Notes under the pieces: generated by a model | The model's database searches: none | What the model saw: the letters and a program-made list of their open reading frames with translations, nothing else | Told to the model about the DNA's origin: nothing | Position numbers and translations under genes: made by a program | DNA from: Bemisia tabaci | Lineage: Eukaryota; Arthropoda; Insecta; Hemiptera; Aleyrodidae | NCBI RefSeq assembly: GCF_918797505.1 | Contig: NC_092801.1 | Location: forward strand, 19,158,116-19,222,115 | DNA: 64,000 nucleotides | Direction: 5' to 3' | Shown: positions 33,010 through 44,407 of the stretch, piece by piece | Position numbering within the stretch: position 1 is the stretch's first letter | Layout: every line of letters starts with the position of its first letter

Positions 33010-33562
33010 TGCTCCCATTTTCCGGAACTAGTTCCTAATTTCGGAACTTTTGAGATTTTCCTGAACTTTTCCCGGAACTTTTTAAATTCCCGAATTGATC
33101 CGAATCTTTTGCGTTTTCCGGAACTCTCTCGGAAAAAATCAAAAAGAATTCCGGAACTTTTTAAATTCCCGAAATGATCCGGATCTTTTGCGTTTTCCGG
33201 AACTTTCTTGGAACTTGTGAAAAAAATCTAAACATAATTCCGGAACTTTTGACGGCTACGGAATGTAAGACATTGGAAGAAAAAGTTCCGAGTCCCGGAA
33301 CTTTTATGGACAGAGAATGGGAGCACTGTGTTGATGGCTTTCACAAATTGACGAAACTTTTCACGAAATTTTTCCCGGAACTTGTTAAATTCCCGAAATG
33401 ATCCGGATCTTTTGCGTTTTCTGGAACTTTCTCGGAATTTGTGAACAAATCTAAAAATAATTCCGGAACTTTTGACGGCTACAGATTGTAAGACATTGGA
33501 AAAAAAGTTCCAAGTCCCGGAACTTTTGATGGACGGAGAATGGGAGCATGTGTTGATGGCTT
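33010..33562 (+). repeat. CCGGAA-rich repeat block 1 with a 224-bp tandem duplication
   Basis: Repeated TTCCGGAACTTTT words. Two long units share GATCCGGATCTTTTGCG at 33178 and 33402 (period 224), GACGGCTAC and AATGGGAGCA. A related block in the opposite orientation occupies 45230-45835, and both carry the word AATGGGAGCA/TGCTCCCATT at an edge. Open frames follow the repeat and are not genes. Confidence 0.85.
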
Positions 33563-34042
33563 CCACGAGTCAAGTTTTAGGATCCGAACCTCGATTCTTT
33601 ACTTCGCATTGACAGGTCCGAACGCCGAGTGGGTCGACCCCGTGGGAGGGGGGGGGGGAGGAATTCTGGGAGGAAGAAGTAACTGGGTCTGAAGAGGCTG
33701 CGGATGCGCGAAGTGAAGAAAGGAGCCAAGATCTAGACCGGAAACGGTTGAAATGGCTGAGTGGTTGCACGGCAAATTGCCCATGGTTCCTTGCCAACGT
33801 CATTTCCGGCGCGCTCCGATTCGAGTAATTGACCAATCAGGAGCCGCGGTGGCCGTTCGACAACTTGACAATAAGCGAGCCCGCCTCGAGCCGCCGCCGC
33901 GCAATTGAAGTTGTTAAAAACATAATGGAGCACAAAGCACTAAACTTGGGCTCCTCAAGCTCCTGTCGCGGTTGCCACATTGTGCCGGAAATCTAGGATT
34001 TTGGCACGGGAAAATCTGAATGGGTGGATTCATTATCGTGAC
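33563..34042. other. No gene recognised
   Basis: Contains a G10 tract near 33648 and a short GC-rich stretch at 33880-33905. Minus-strand open frames have no domain. Confidence 0.35.
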
Positions 34043-34206
34043 CAGTGACGTGGCGTGAATGATCGATTATCGATATTCCTCCATTTGAACGTATAGTAAA
34101 AGACCGATTATTAAGGTGTTCGCTGCGAACACCCTGTTTATCGATTATTTTCCATAGGTTTAAATGGCAGATCAATCGATATATCGCAAAGCATGCCACG
34201 CAGCTG
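34043..34206 (+). mobile_element. Family E hAT-type MITE, copy 3
   Basis: 164 bp, perfect 8-bp duplication ATCGTGAC (34035-34042, 34207-34214). Left end CAGTGACGTGGCGTG. The right end is altered (CATGCCACGCAGCTG). Central GGTGTTCGCTGCGAACACC hairpin. Confidence 0.95.
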
Positions 34207-34214
34207 ATCGTGAC

Positions 34215-34924
34215 CAGTGGGGAAATAACACGATTCTAGGTGGCGGTAGCCACCTCGGCCCAATCCTAAAAAACTCCCCCTAAAAAATGACGAGACCAAA
34301 TGAAAAAAAAACAAGCAGGAAGCTCCAACGCATTCGCGTCGGAAAGCGGCTCTGGCGACGGTAGGTAGTTGTTACGCGTTTACGGTTTCCTTGGTAACCT
34401 TTGTTTGCTATCAGCTGATGTCGAGTAGTATGACTAGGAAGCTCCAACCACGGCATTCTTCGAAAAAAGCGCGAAAACTTATAGATTTGAATTTCAATTT
34501 TAAACGTAAAGTACATTTTTTCCAGTGCGAGATTAAAGCACAGACCGTTTTGAATTATTGACAGTGTCACCATGATTCCAAAAATACACTACACAACATA
34601 GCATTCGCTCACAGGAAAAAGATATCAATTAAAATAAATCAGTCCCCCTAAACAGCAGAAAATGGCGCCGATTCCCATCAACCAACACGCGGTCTCTCCA
34701 ATGTAACATGGTCCGTTGATACTCCCAGCTGGGACCGTCCGGAATAGCAGCTCTAGTGCAAGCACCAGAGCCGCTAAAAAAAAAAAATTTCCCCCCAGGA
34801 AGATGTTTCTTTCCACAGACAGAAATCCAACACATGAGTTAGATGTCACTTGGCAGCGCGTAACCATCTACATTCGGTCTTTTTAAAAAGGTTTGACCTA
34901 TTTTAAGGAAGGACATAGCTGCTG
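34215..34924. other. No gene recognised
   Basis: Minus-strand open frames at 34280-34573 and 34625-34867 have no recognisable domain. The second is hydrophobic but has no splice or start context that I trust. Confidence 0.35.
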
Positions 34925-35170
34925 GGACATAGGCCGATCCAGACATCTTAAACGAGGGAGGGGCGGGGGCCTCTCCCAGAAAATGTTCGATTTTTCGAAG
35001 CATCTAATAGGTATGCAGTTTAAGTCAATTTTGTCATTAATAGTTACCAAATGCAAGCGTCTTTCATTCCTCTTTCCTTTGTTTCTTCCTTCTATTTTTC
35101 TTCCTCCTTCTTTTCGGGGGGACGGGGGAAGCCTCATGCGCCCCTCCTTCCCTGGATCCGCCTAAGTGCT
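34925..35170. mobile_element. Family V element, copy 1
   Basis: CATAGGCCGATCCAG at the left and CTGGATCCGCCTAAGTG at the right, short inverted ends. The body shares AATTTTGTCATTAATAGTTAC and a CTTCTTCC-rich part with 47555-48150. Confidence 0.7.
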
Positions 35171-35544
35171 GGGATAATCTAACACCTACATTAGAGACAA
35201 TATATCGCAGAAACCCTGCACGAACGTGTTTTTAGCAGTGTGATCGGATGACACAAAGGCTCAGTTCGGAGATCAGCGATATTTTTCGTCTCTTGATGTT
35301 TGATGAGCAACTTGTTGAGCGAAAAATTCGTCAAATGATGGCTGGTGAATGTCATGGTAAGCACTTAATTAGACAAGTTTTAGAAAATCAAGTTGAGTTT
35401 ACTAAACCGATTTCTTAACTCTTTGGTAATCAGAAATCATCAAACGAATCTCAGCGTTTATTTCCGAGAGTAGCTTTTACACCACATAGAAGATAGCAGT
35501 GCGCCTTTGACACCGAGCATCCTACAAATCGATCGAACAGGAAC
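35171..35544. other. No gene or repeat recognised
   Basis: No supported coding or repeat. Confidence 0.35.
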
Positions 35545-35552
35545 CCAGATAG

Positions 35553-35717
35553 CAGAGCCGTGGCGTGAATGATCGATTAACGATATTTCCCCATTTGAAT
35601 GCTAGGGTAAAGAATCGACTATTACGGTGTTCGTTGCGAACGCCCTGTTAATCGATCCTTTTCCATGGGTTTAAATGGCAGATCAATCGATATATCGCAA
35701 AGCACGCCACGCCACTG
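35553..35717 (+). mobile_element. Family E hAT-type MITE, copy 4
   Basis: 165 bp. 8-bp flanks CCAGATAG/CTAGATAG match at seven positions. Left end CAGAGCCGTGGCGTG, right end CACGCCACGCCACTG. Confidence 0.93.
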
Positions 35718-35986
35718 CTAGATAGCAACCTTTTTAACGAAAGCACGTAGATTTGAATGAAATATAAGAATAATAATTCTCATCTTATCTCGGAAAATTC
35801 ACCGCAGATTCGAAAGTGTTTTATTGTGGCTGAATTACTCACATTGAATAGGCAGTGAAAAACTTGCAACGTCGCAAATTTTGATATTAATGTTTTTCAT
35901 CTCATCGTCGGTGATGAGAAAATGTGTAACTGCACATGCGCTACGGTGTATTCTCAGCGGTAATCTTGATCTACCGCCATCACCAT

Positions 35987-36180
35987 CAAGTCGAAGCGAA
36001 ACTGTTGAAGGCGCTCTGAGCAACTATTCCACCTCAGAAGTATTGCACAGTATCAGACGAAAATGAAGGCGCACCAAAGTATTTAAATTGGCTCGTATGG
36101 TTTACAACCGTGAACGATCCCACTGATCCCACCAACGGTATGGGGCTCCTGTTCGATCGATATTTGCGAAACTTGGTACC
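35987..36180 (+). repeat. Repeat segment Z, copy 1
   Basis: AAGTCGAAGCGAAACTG onward to GCGAAACTTGGTACC, directly abutting family F. Its reverse complement lies at 46983-47176, again directly abutting family F, so Z plus F forms one larger repeat present twice in inverted orientation. Confidence 0.88.
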
Positions 36181-36455
36181 AGCGGGCCGATTATTGAAAT
36201 TGATAGACAAAGCTATAGACAAAGAAGACAAAAGAGATATGGAGGGCCAGATATTGGTAGAAGCGGGTGGTTGAAATGGGTAGAGGAGGTAGGTAATAGA
36301 CTAACTAACGGCAACCCACGAGGAACCCGATGGTTGGTTCATCATTTTCTCCCTTAGTCCATAGGAACCACCCATTTCAACCAACAGGATAGCTCCATAC
36401 TCCCTATTTCTTCTTTGTCTATCGCGTTGTCTATTAATTGCAATAATCGGCCCGC
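36181..36455. mobile_element. Family F MITE, copy 3
   Basis: AGCGGGCCGATTATTGAAAT at the left and TTGCAATAATCGGCCCGC at the right. Best preserved termini of the family here. Confidence 0.93.
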
Positions 36456-37023
36456 AGAAGGCTTGATTTGACAGAAAATTTGGATTTCAACTCAAATTTT
36501 CAAAATTTGAAAATCCAAGATGGTGGACGAGGCCTGAAATGCTAACTCGACTCCTGTTCAATCGATTTTTGTGAAACTTGGTGCCAGGTGCGGGTTTTCT
36601 AAAATTATATACCTTACGGACTGAACATTAGTTCAAGTAACTGAGAGTTTTGTTACGCATCTTACAACCACTTTTTTTATTTATTTATTTATTTATTGCA
36701 GATTTCATCTGTCTGTATCCTTACATTACTAGGCGATTTGGAGAGTTGACTTCTACACTCTGGGGAAGAAAGTAGAGCAAGTTATATGAAATATGCTGCC
36801 TCTGTCCCATATGGTCAGCTTACATGTCACTAAATTCAACCAAAAATCAACTCTCGCGCCAGACAGATGGACTCTTCTTAAAAAGCCCTAAGATCTATAT
36901 AGATAATCTTTATATTTTATTTACCAAGACATGGAAACTTTTCAAAATCGAGTAAAACAATTAATAACTTATATCCATAGACCACTAATCCCATTATATT
37001 GCACATTATTCCTATTAACTCCA
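36456..37023. other. No gene recognised; short TTTA microsatellite
   Basis: A (TTTA)n run at about 36674-36700, otherwise AT-rich. 36900-37015 is unusually AT-rich but not recognisable as coding. Confidence 0.35.
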
Positions 37024-37345
37024 ATGGAGAATTTGCACACACAAATTTTACTACTTCATCCGATAGTACTTAGTGAGCAGAGTTCTCAATTTTTTTCAAT
37101 TTTTCTTTTCTGATTTGAGAAATTGTAGAAAAATAGATTTGAAAGTGAAAAAATGTACTCTTGTCATGCCATCTAGCGACAATTCCCATCAAAGCACGTG
37201 TATTTTAGAAGATTAGGATATTTTGTCATATTTCCACCAATAATTTTTCAATTTACAAACCAATTGTATTCTCGTGCTCATATCTCTTGATAATTTCATC
37301 TCAAACATGAATTTACCAAATTTTAGACCCCTGCGAATTCTCCAT
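37024..37345 (+). mobile_element. Family R element, copy 2
   Basis: ATGGAGAATTTGCACACACA at the left and CTGCGAATTCTCCATT at the right, with the ATTCCCATCAAAGCACGTG body block. Confidence 0.85.
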
Positions 37346-37448
37346 TATTTTTAATCAAGGTGATGACTTGTTTGCTAAACGCCCTCCAAATGTAAACGTA
37401 GTTAAGTATAATTGGACGTATTTCGGCCGAATGAAACTATGTGCATTA

Positions 37449-37701
37449 CTGTCGTGCTAAGGAAGAACGCCGTATGAACATTCGAGAGTTGCCAAATTTC
37501 CTCCAATAAAATGTCTGTTTTTGAGGAATGTTTTGATTATTTTCCCGTGAAATTTTCAGACTTTTTACATCAAACTACGGACGACCTCCTTTGACAAATT
37601 GGAGGAGAAATAACCACAGATTTTCCTGAAAATTCGTAATTTGTAGAAGGAAATTTGGCAACGCCTGATGGCTTACATGGCGTTCTTCCTTAGCTCGGCA
37701 G
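37449..37701. mobile_element. Family B MITE, copy at 37.4 kb
   Basis: CTGTCGTGCTAAGGAAGAAC at the left and TTCTTCCTTAGCTCGGCAG at the right, with a perfect 4-bp duplication ATTA on both flanks. Confidence 0.92.
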
Positions 37702-38373
37702 ATTACGACGTGAGCCCTGTTATGTATGTATTCTTATGGGTCTCAGGGCTCATGTCTTAATGCACATAGTTCCGTTTGGCAGAAATACGACCATTTTAAT
37801 GACATCCAGGTGCAATCCTCGTACCGTCGACTTCAATCATTGCATTACATCCCATTCGATTATATCTTGTATGTAATTGTGAGGGAGGGTGTGTGTGTGT
37901 GTGTATTTGACCTTTCCGAAGAGGGTTTGTCAAGCTTTTATTGTTGTTCCAGCATTGAACATGCGGCCGCTCGGAGATCGGTGACCAACTCACCTTTGCG
38001 CTCCGTCTTGCGACACCAGAAGCGGAAAGCGCCGCCTGCCACCGCTGTGTGACAAACGTGCCGCGCGTGGGTGTGAACTGCAACCAACGCGACGGTCGGC
38101 CGCACAGTGCGGCCCTCTGTGGACAAAAATAAAAAATTCACGACTCGACATCTGAATATTTTTTTTGAACTTTGTCATCTTGAAGACATTTTTGACTCAC
38201 AATGATTATTTATTTTCAAATTCCTCGCTCAAAACTACTTCAAATTTGGGCAGAAAGTGGGCGGGAAATGGGTCGAGAATCACTGGTCCATAAGAAATAC
38301 GCGGGAAAAAGACGTCAACTTCAAATGAAGATTTCTCGCTTGAAACACAAAATGCTCCGGGTGGTTGACATTT
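37702..38373. other. No gene recognised; (TG)n and a GC-rich patch
   Basis: A (GT)n run near 37887-37903 and a CpG-rich patch at 37965-38115. Open frames on both strands reflect the patch. Confidence 0.35.
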
Positions 38374-38936
38374 CCGGGTGTATGAGATGCGTTTACTCGT
38401 GTTGGGCACAATTTTTGTGAAAGCCATTGTCAACACTAATAAGAGTTTAGTTCCGTAAACCCATCTCTGTTTGGACAAGGCCTTCCACTTATAAGAAACG
38501 AACGAAAAATTTATGAAAGAACATACATAAATGTGGTTAAAAATTTTAACTTCTACCGCCGCGCCGACCGCACTGTATTGGCGCAATGCGTGAAGTATTC
38601 ATGCGGTCTTGTGGGCGCTATGCGTTTTATGCCGACAGCCGCGCCGCTCCGTTCCAAGGTCAAATTGCGTGTTTGGTTTCTCTCTTAACTCGACTAATTA
38701 ATGGTGCTGTCTCTTGTATCACCGAAAAAGACGATAAAATTAGAAATTACTGTACTTTTACTCTCAGGAAATGAGAGATTTTGTCGCCTTTTCTCGTTTG
38801 TAATTTATTTTCTGAATCAGATTTTTCTCTTTCTCTTTTTGATACCTACATTCAAAACAATTGCAAAATTTGCCGCCCCCTACATTTTAGCGCCATGGGC
38901 CGCGGCCCTTGTGGCCACCCCCTTAATCCGGCCCTG
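38374..38936 (+). mobile_element. hAT-like family I element, copy 2, truncated at left
   Basis: Begins in the family at GGGTGTATGAGATGCGTTTA and ends CCTTAATCCGGCCCTG. It matches 43285-43937 of copy 3. Confidence 0.8.
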
Positions 38937-39231
38937 CCTACCTGCCTTAACATTCAATAAAATGCCTGATTTGACTATTTTCCTGCGACAAGGCTAACCG
39001 AAAGCGTCGCATCTACATTAAGGTGTTTCAAAATCTCAACTCTTATCTCATTTTTTGGAAGGAAACTGACGAACATCCCTACAGTCGAAAATCATTGCAA
39101 TTTATTTGCCAATGTGAAATTTATTTCCACAAAATTTTAAGGTTAGGTGTTACACGCAACGTAGATGTGCCTTCCTTTAGATTTTGGTCTGCTTTGAAAA
39201 CTTAGAATAAGAGATGAAATTTTGAAACTCC
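38937..39231. other. No gene or repeat recognised
   Basis: AT-rich, with no supported feature. Confidence 0.35.
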
Positions 39232-39281
39232 ACCAATGCAGATCAATCCATATGTATATCGCAAAGCACGCCCCGCCAATG
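39232..39281 (+). mobile_element. Family E fragment (right end only)
   Basis: GCAGATCAATCCATATG, then CGCAAAGCACGCCCCGCCAA: the right 50 bp of family E without a left half. Confidence 0.8.
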
Positions 39282-39566
39282 ATCGTGATGTGTCGCGTCG
39301 CGTCGTTTCGTGGCTTGCGCCAACGCAATTCGGTCTTTTGTTGCGGGCGCAGCGCTGCCAGGCGTCGAAAATGACGTCATCCATTTGAGGAGAGGAAACA
39401 AAATATCTCAGAGACCCCACAAAGTAGCGTTTTCTCGCTAAGAAATTAAGGTGAGGTGCAGGACAGAGGTGTAGACACGTTAAGCATTGGACCTTTTTCC
39501 TTTGAAAAGTAATTTTACCAAATTAGGTCAATTGATTACTGTAAACGACCATTGCTCCATAGTATT
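39282..39566. other. No gene recognised
   Basis: A small GC-rich patch at 39290-39380, with no coding support. Confidence 0.35.
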
Positions 39567-39819
39567 CTGCCTTGCTGAGAAAAAACGCCGCATGAGATGT
39601 CAGATGTTGCCAAGTTTCCTCCGATAAAAATCGAATTTGCTGGGAAAATTGTGGATATTATTTTCCAAAATTTGCAGACTATTTTGTACGCAAGTTAATC
39701 TAAAATATCTGAACATTTCAAGGAAAAATTTGCGTGAATGTTGTCAAAAATACATGTTTTAATAAGGGAAATTTGGCAACTCTAGAATGTATATACGGTG
39801 TTCTTCCGTAGCACGGCAG
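39567..39819. mobile_element. Family B MITE, copy at 39.6 kb
   Basis: CTGCCTTGCTGAGAAAAAAC at the left and TTCTTCCGTAGCACGGCAG at the right, with a perfect 4-bp duplication TATT on both flanks. Confidence 0.92.
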
Positions 39820-39940
39820 TATTAGCGCCTGCGAAGCTGCAGGAATACTTCATGCATTGCGAACAGTGCGATCAGCGTGAGACGCTTCTCAGCGCCTACA
39901 AGACGACTGCATGAATACTTCTCGCAATACGCCAAACCAG
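39820..39940 (-). repeat. Segment Q, copy 2
   Basis: TAGCGCCTGCGAAGCTGCAG directly after a B element, as at 6021-6147. The B+Q pair was therefore copied as one unit or formed twice. Confidence 0.78.
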
Positions 39941-40312
39941 GTGAGCTAATACGTGGGTACCCGTACTTCAACACTTTATTTTACATAAAAGTATAAAGGG
40001 GTGGATTGTACCTTTAAAGTATAAAGGGGTGGCTGTAGCTGTGAAATGAAAAACAATGTTCTATATAACTAAACATAACTTATTGTATCATTTTTAATGT
40101 GCGATACTAATCAATCTAATAACACTCATGATCAGAATGTTTTGTATGACTAGAATAATTATGACAATTACTACGTTCCTAAAGCTCAGCCCTTACGTAC
40201 TGGTTCGAGATAATTTTATCAGAATAATGTGAGATTTAACAGATCACGCATCTTACATTTATATTACATAAACATTTGGAACAATTAAGGCGTATGAGAT
40301 TGGCTCATGAAT
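39941..40312. other. No gene recognised
   Basis: Short local repeat of AGTATAAAGGGGTGG at 39992 and 40019, otherwise AT-rich. Confidence 0.35.
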
Positions 40313-40320
40313 ACGAGAGC

Positions 40321-40482
40321 CAGTCGCGTAGCGTGCGTTGCGATATGTCGATGGATCGGCCATTTAAACCTATGGAAAAGAATCGATAAACAGTGTTCGT
40401 AACGAACACCTTAATAATCGATTCTTTACTATGGCTTCAAATGGGGAAATATCGATAATCGATTGCTCACGCCACGCCACTG
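40321..40482 (-). mobile_element. Family E hAT-type MITE, copy 5
   Basis: 162 bp, flanks ACGAGAGC/ATGAGAGC (seven of eight). Left CAGTCGCGTAGCGTG, right CACGCCACGCCACTG. Confidence 0.93.
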
Positions 40483-40528
40483 ATGAGAGCACACATACGT
40501 TGTTGACTAGAGATTAAATAATATTATT

Positions 40529-40697
40529 CAGTGGCGAGGCGTCGAGGTGTAAATGATCGATCATCGATTTTCCCCCATTTGAATCTACGGTAAAGAATCA
40601 AATATTAAGGTGTTCGTTACGAGCACCCTCTTTATCGATCCTTTTCCATAGGTTTAAATGGCAGATTAATAGACGTGTCCAAAGCACGCTGCCACTG
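40529..40697 (+). mobile_element. Family E hAT-type MITE, copy 6
   Basis: 169 bp with a small insertion near the left end (GGCGTCGAGGTGTAAATG). Flanks ATATTATT/GTATTATC (six of eight). It lies only 46 bp from copy 5 in the opposite orientation. Confidence 0.9.
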
Positions 40698-41237
40698 GTA
40701 TTATCTTTTTTTGCTTCTTCTGATCAAGCCTCTTCATCGGAGAAATTCTGGAATTTATTTTATCAGGCAAAATGTATGTTAAATGCCTCTTATTTCTGAC
40801 TGTGCCGCATTTTTCCTTAAAGTGTAGCACTCCTTTTCATGACCAATGAAAATGAAAATTTTTCAGTCGAACGAAGAAGACAAGAAATTTACGTCATCGT
40901 TGGGTGGTCAACTTGATTCGATACAGAAATGCGCTCGTTCTGCTCCTGAAAAAAGTCGAAAATTTTTTTTACCTTTTTGAAATATAGTCGAGGGGCTTGG
41001 AGGACAAGGCGCAATAGTGCAGTTCTTGAAAAAACTGAGATATTAATGATTTCAAGTAAAACTAGTCTTGATACATTTTCTGTGAAAAATTCGCTCCCAA
41101 ATTTCAATTTTTAAGCATCAAGAAGTCAGTTTGAACTTTCTTTCCGCCGTAAGCATCCATGTAATTTCGAAACTTGAAAAGTGTATTTCTCGAAAAAGCA
41201 AAAACTTATTTTATGAGCCTTGTCCTCCAATCCCCTC
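40698..41237. other. No gene recognised
   Basis: AT-rich. The stretch ending with a word similar to TTCAATTTTTAAGCATCAA recurs at about 41766, a short dispersed repeat around the Y and A elements. Confidence 0.35.
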
Positions 41238-41383
41238 AGTTGGACTACATTTTGAAATTTGGAACTACAATTTCTGGCTCAGTTTAGAAACAACGTGTGT
41301 ACCATTGGTTTCTCTATGCATATATACGTGCTTTCATGGATGAGCCAAAAATTTTTGTTCTTAACTGTAAAATGACGTCTAAT
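41238..41383. mobile_element. Family Y element, copy 2
   Basis: AGTTGGACTACATTTTGAAA at the left; the right arm is decayed (CTTAACTGTAAAATGACGTC). It shares TGGTTTCTCTATGCATAT with copy 1. Confidence 0.75.
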
Positions 41384-41445
41384 GGATACAAAGAGCTTCA
41401 TGTCAGCGGCAGGATTGAGAATCGGAACCAAAGAACCAATTACCT

Positions 41446-41682
41446 TGCAGAAAAAAAAAAAACACATTGGATCTAGAGTTCAGACTCTTAAAAACATCGA
41501 CAAGAAATAGTACTCTTGATCCAATCAGAATCTAGCTTAAATCAATAATCAATAGGCAAACCTCTTAATTTAAGCGGATTTCGTTTTGATTCAAGCAAAA
41601 ATCCGATTGAATCAAGAGTAATTTTTCTTGTCAATTTTTTCAAGAGTCTGGACTCTAGATCCGATGTGTTTTTTTTCCAGTG
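41446..41682. mobile_element. Family A palindromic element, copy 10
   Basis: The left end is mutated (TGCAG then 12 A), the right end is CCAGTG. AATCTAGCTTAAAT sub-family. A small insertion (AATCAATAATCAATAGG) lies in the centre. Confidence 0.9.
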
Positions 41683-41961
41683 TGTGTTTGATGGGTGGAA
41701 AAGGAACCGGTACCGAATTCTACAAAATGGAGTCAATTCCATCTTGCTTTCCAGACATTCTCCCAAATTTCAATTTTTAAGCATCAAAAAATCAGATTGA
41801 ACTCTCTTTCCACCATGAGGATCCATGTAATTTCGAAACTTGAAACACGTATCTCTCGGAATAGCAAAAACTGCACTTATGCGCCTTGTCCTCCAATCCT
41901 CTTAGTTATTAATTGATGAGGTATTTTTAATACCGCTCGTAAACGTAGCCACGATTCAAAG

Positions 41962-42126
41962 CAGTGGCGTGGCGTGCTTTACCGGCGATATATCGATTGA
42001 TTTGCCATTTAAACCTATGGAAAAGGATCGATAAACAGGGTGTCCGCAACGAATGCCTTAATAATCGATTCTTTACCATACCTTCAAATGGGGAATTATC
42101 GATAGTCGATCATTCACGCCTCGCTG
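41962..42126 (-). mobile_element. Family E hAT-type MITE, copy 7
   Basis: CAGTGGCGTGGCGTG at the left. The right end is shortened (CACGCCTCGCTG), so the 8-bp duplication cannot be confirmed. Confidence 0.88.
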
Positions 42127-42398
42127 ATCCCTCGTAGGTGTGGAAAAAGGTTCACCAAGGCCTCGGATAAGCTTACAGGGTACAGTGAGTTTAATACAAG
42201 TGATAAATATCACTTGCCGAAGGCCTATGTCAATAAAAATGGAAATAGCAAGGAAGCGATAAAAATTTTCTAATATCCGCACTGCTGCTTGTTATAATTC
42301 GGAAGAAATATGAATATGTGGCAGGTCTTTCATTTATTACCCTCGTTTAATTTGACATTCTTTTAAGTCTCTGTTTAATCATTGATTTTTCCAGGTAG
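42127..42398. other. No gene or repeat recognised
   Basis: No supported feature. Confidence 0.35.
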
Positions 42399-42644
42399 CT
42401 GCCGTGCTAAGGAAGAACGCCGTATGAACCTCTGAGAGTTGCCAAATTTCCCTTGATAAAATATATATTTTTGAGAACATTCATGCTTACTTTTCCTTGA
42501 AATTTTCAGATATTTTAGATTAACTTGCGCACAAAATAGTCTGCAAATTTTGGAACATAATATCCGCAATTTTCCCAGCAACTTTTTCGAAGGAAACTTG
42601 GCAACGTCTGAAAGCTCATACGGCGTTCTTCCTCAGCACGGCAG
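42399..42644. mobile_element. Family B MITE, copy at 42.4 kb
   Basis: CTGCCGTGCTAAGGAAGAAC at the left and TTCTTCCTCAGCACGGCAG at the right. No clear flanking duplication. Confidence 0.9.
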
Positions 42645-42943
42645 TATTACACTTACCAAACTGACTTCGTATCGTAAGACTTGATCCAGCATTTTAATAT
42701 AGTAGATGGCCATTTTTAAGGTTTTCACCTTGCTTATCCTCTTGCCCCTGTAAAAGTAAAGAAAGAAAAATCTTAAATTCTGATGTTAAAATGTCTGCAA
42801 TATATGTTTTACATTCAGTGTACAGTATGCGAAGAGGCTGATTACTCCTAGCTCGGCTTTCATATTTATACGATGACAAAGATTTGATCAAAAATAGGGA
42901 GTAAAATTGGCACGGAGGGATCCCGGATCCCTAAGGTCCTCCT

Positions 42944-43937
42944 CAGGGCCGGATTTACCCAATAGATCGTATTCGACAGTGGTTCGATGTATCGTTTGGT
43001 TCAAAACAATAGAACATAACCTCAAACAAATATTTCAGGATTTAATTTAGAAAAGCTGAGAATGAGAAAATTCCTGACAATTTCACTTTTCATTGCCATT
43101 TAATTGGTACTCGAGAGAATAAAAATTCGATCACGTAAGACCCGTTTACCTCAGATTTCTAAATTGACTTTTGAGGCTGTGGTTACATATTGAACCAATA
43201 TATTCTCAATCAATATATTCTCACCTGAGTGATCTGTCGCATACGATCTATAAAAACCATCAAGTGAACGTGCCGGTGGAGGAAGGGTGTATGAGATGCG
43301 TTTACTCGTGTTGGGTACATTTTTTGTGAAAGCCCTGTCAACACTAACAGGAGTTCAGCTCCGTAAACCCATCCCTGTTTGGCCTGAAGGCCTTGGCCTT
43401 CCACTTATGAAAAACGAACGAAAAATTTATGAAAGAACAAGTATAAATGTGGTTAAAAATTTTAACTTCCACCGCCGCGCCGACCGCACTGTATTGGCGC
43501 ATTGCGTGAAGTATTCATGCAGTCTTGTGGGCGCTATGCTTGCTATGCATTTCAAGCCGACTACTGCTGACCGCAGTGTGTTTGACGCAATGCGTGAAGT
43601 ATTCATGCAGTATTGTAGGCGCTATGCGTTTTATGCCGACCGCCGTGCCGCTCCGTTCAAAGGTCAAATCGCGCGTTTGGTTTCTCTCTTAACTCGGCTA
43701 ATTGAAGGTGTTGTCTCTTGTATCACCGAAAGACGACAAAATTAGAAATTATTGTACTTTTACTCTCAGGAAATGAGAGATTTTGTCGCCTTTTCTCGTT
43801 TGTAATTTATTTTCTGAATCAGATTTTTTCTCTCTCTTTTTGATACCTACATTCAAAACAATTACAAAATTTGCCGCCCCCTACATTTTGCCGCCATGCG
43901 CCGCGGCCCATGTGGCCATCCCCTTAGTCCGGCCCTG
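42944..43937 (+). mobile_element. hAT-like family I element, copy 3, both ends present
   Basis: Left terminus CAGGGCCGGATTTACCC and right terminus CTTAGTCCGGCCCTG, with flanks GTCCTCCT/GTCTCCCT (six of eight). CAGGGCCGGATT-type ends and 8-bp duplications are typical of hAT elements. At ~990 bp it carries no recognisable transposase, so it is non-autonomous. A 152-codon frame at 43287-43745 has no domain. Confidence 0.85.
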
Positions 43938-44074
43938 GTCTCCCTAGGGAGCCCTAAGGATCTATTTATCGATCGATTCACGTTTGTCGATTGAACCGCG
44001 TCGTTTGGTTCACGTTCATTTGCTAAAATTCCACAATTCTACGGTGAGTCTGAACGATCAGGCCCAATGGCCCA

Positions 44075-44407
44075 ATGGAGAATTTGCATGCAAATTTTTT
44101 ATTGCTTCATCGGAAAGTGCTTAAAAAGCTGGTTTCACAGTATTTTTTATAATTTTTTTCTGAGATGGGAAATAGTTTAAAAATCGATCTAAAAGTGAGA
44201 AAATGCACCGCCTAGTGACGTCATCTGGCGGCATTTCCCATTTAAACACATGTATTTCAGCAGGTTAGATCATTCTGTCATATCTTCTCCAATAATTGTT
44301 CGATTATTCATGAATCAAGGGTATCCTCCATCGTGTTCAGTCCACTCAGTAGTTTCCACTTTTAAACACGAAATTCATCAAATTTCAGACACCTGCAAGT
44401 TCTCTAT
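44075..44407 (+). mobile_element. Family R element, copy 3
   Basis: ATGGAGAATTTGCATGCAAA at the left and CACCTGCAAGTTCTCTAT at the right, with the CTAGTGACGTCATCTGGCGG block. Confidence 0.87.

Noticed and set aside
33228..33566. Phe/Arg-rich frames in the CCGGAA block
   Set aside because: They repeat with the tandem unit and occur on both strands; low-complexity translation.
36883..37015. AT-rich segment as a mitochondrial insert
   Set aside because: The composition is suggestive, but no mitochondrial gene could be read and it grades into a family R element.
43287..43745. 152-codon frame in hAT-like family I as a transposase remnant
   Set aside because: No hAT transposase motif is visible and the frame is not shared by the other copies.
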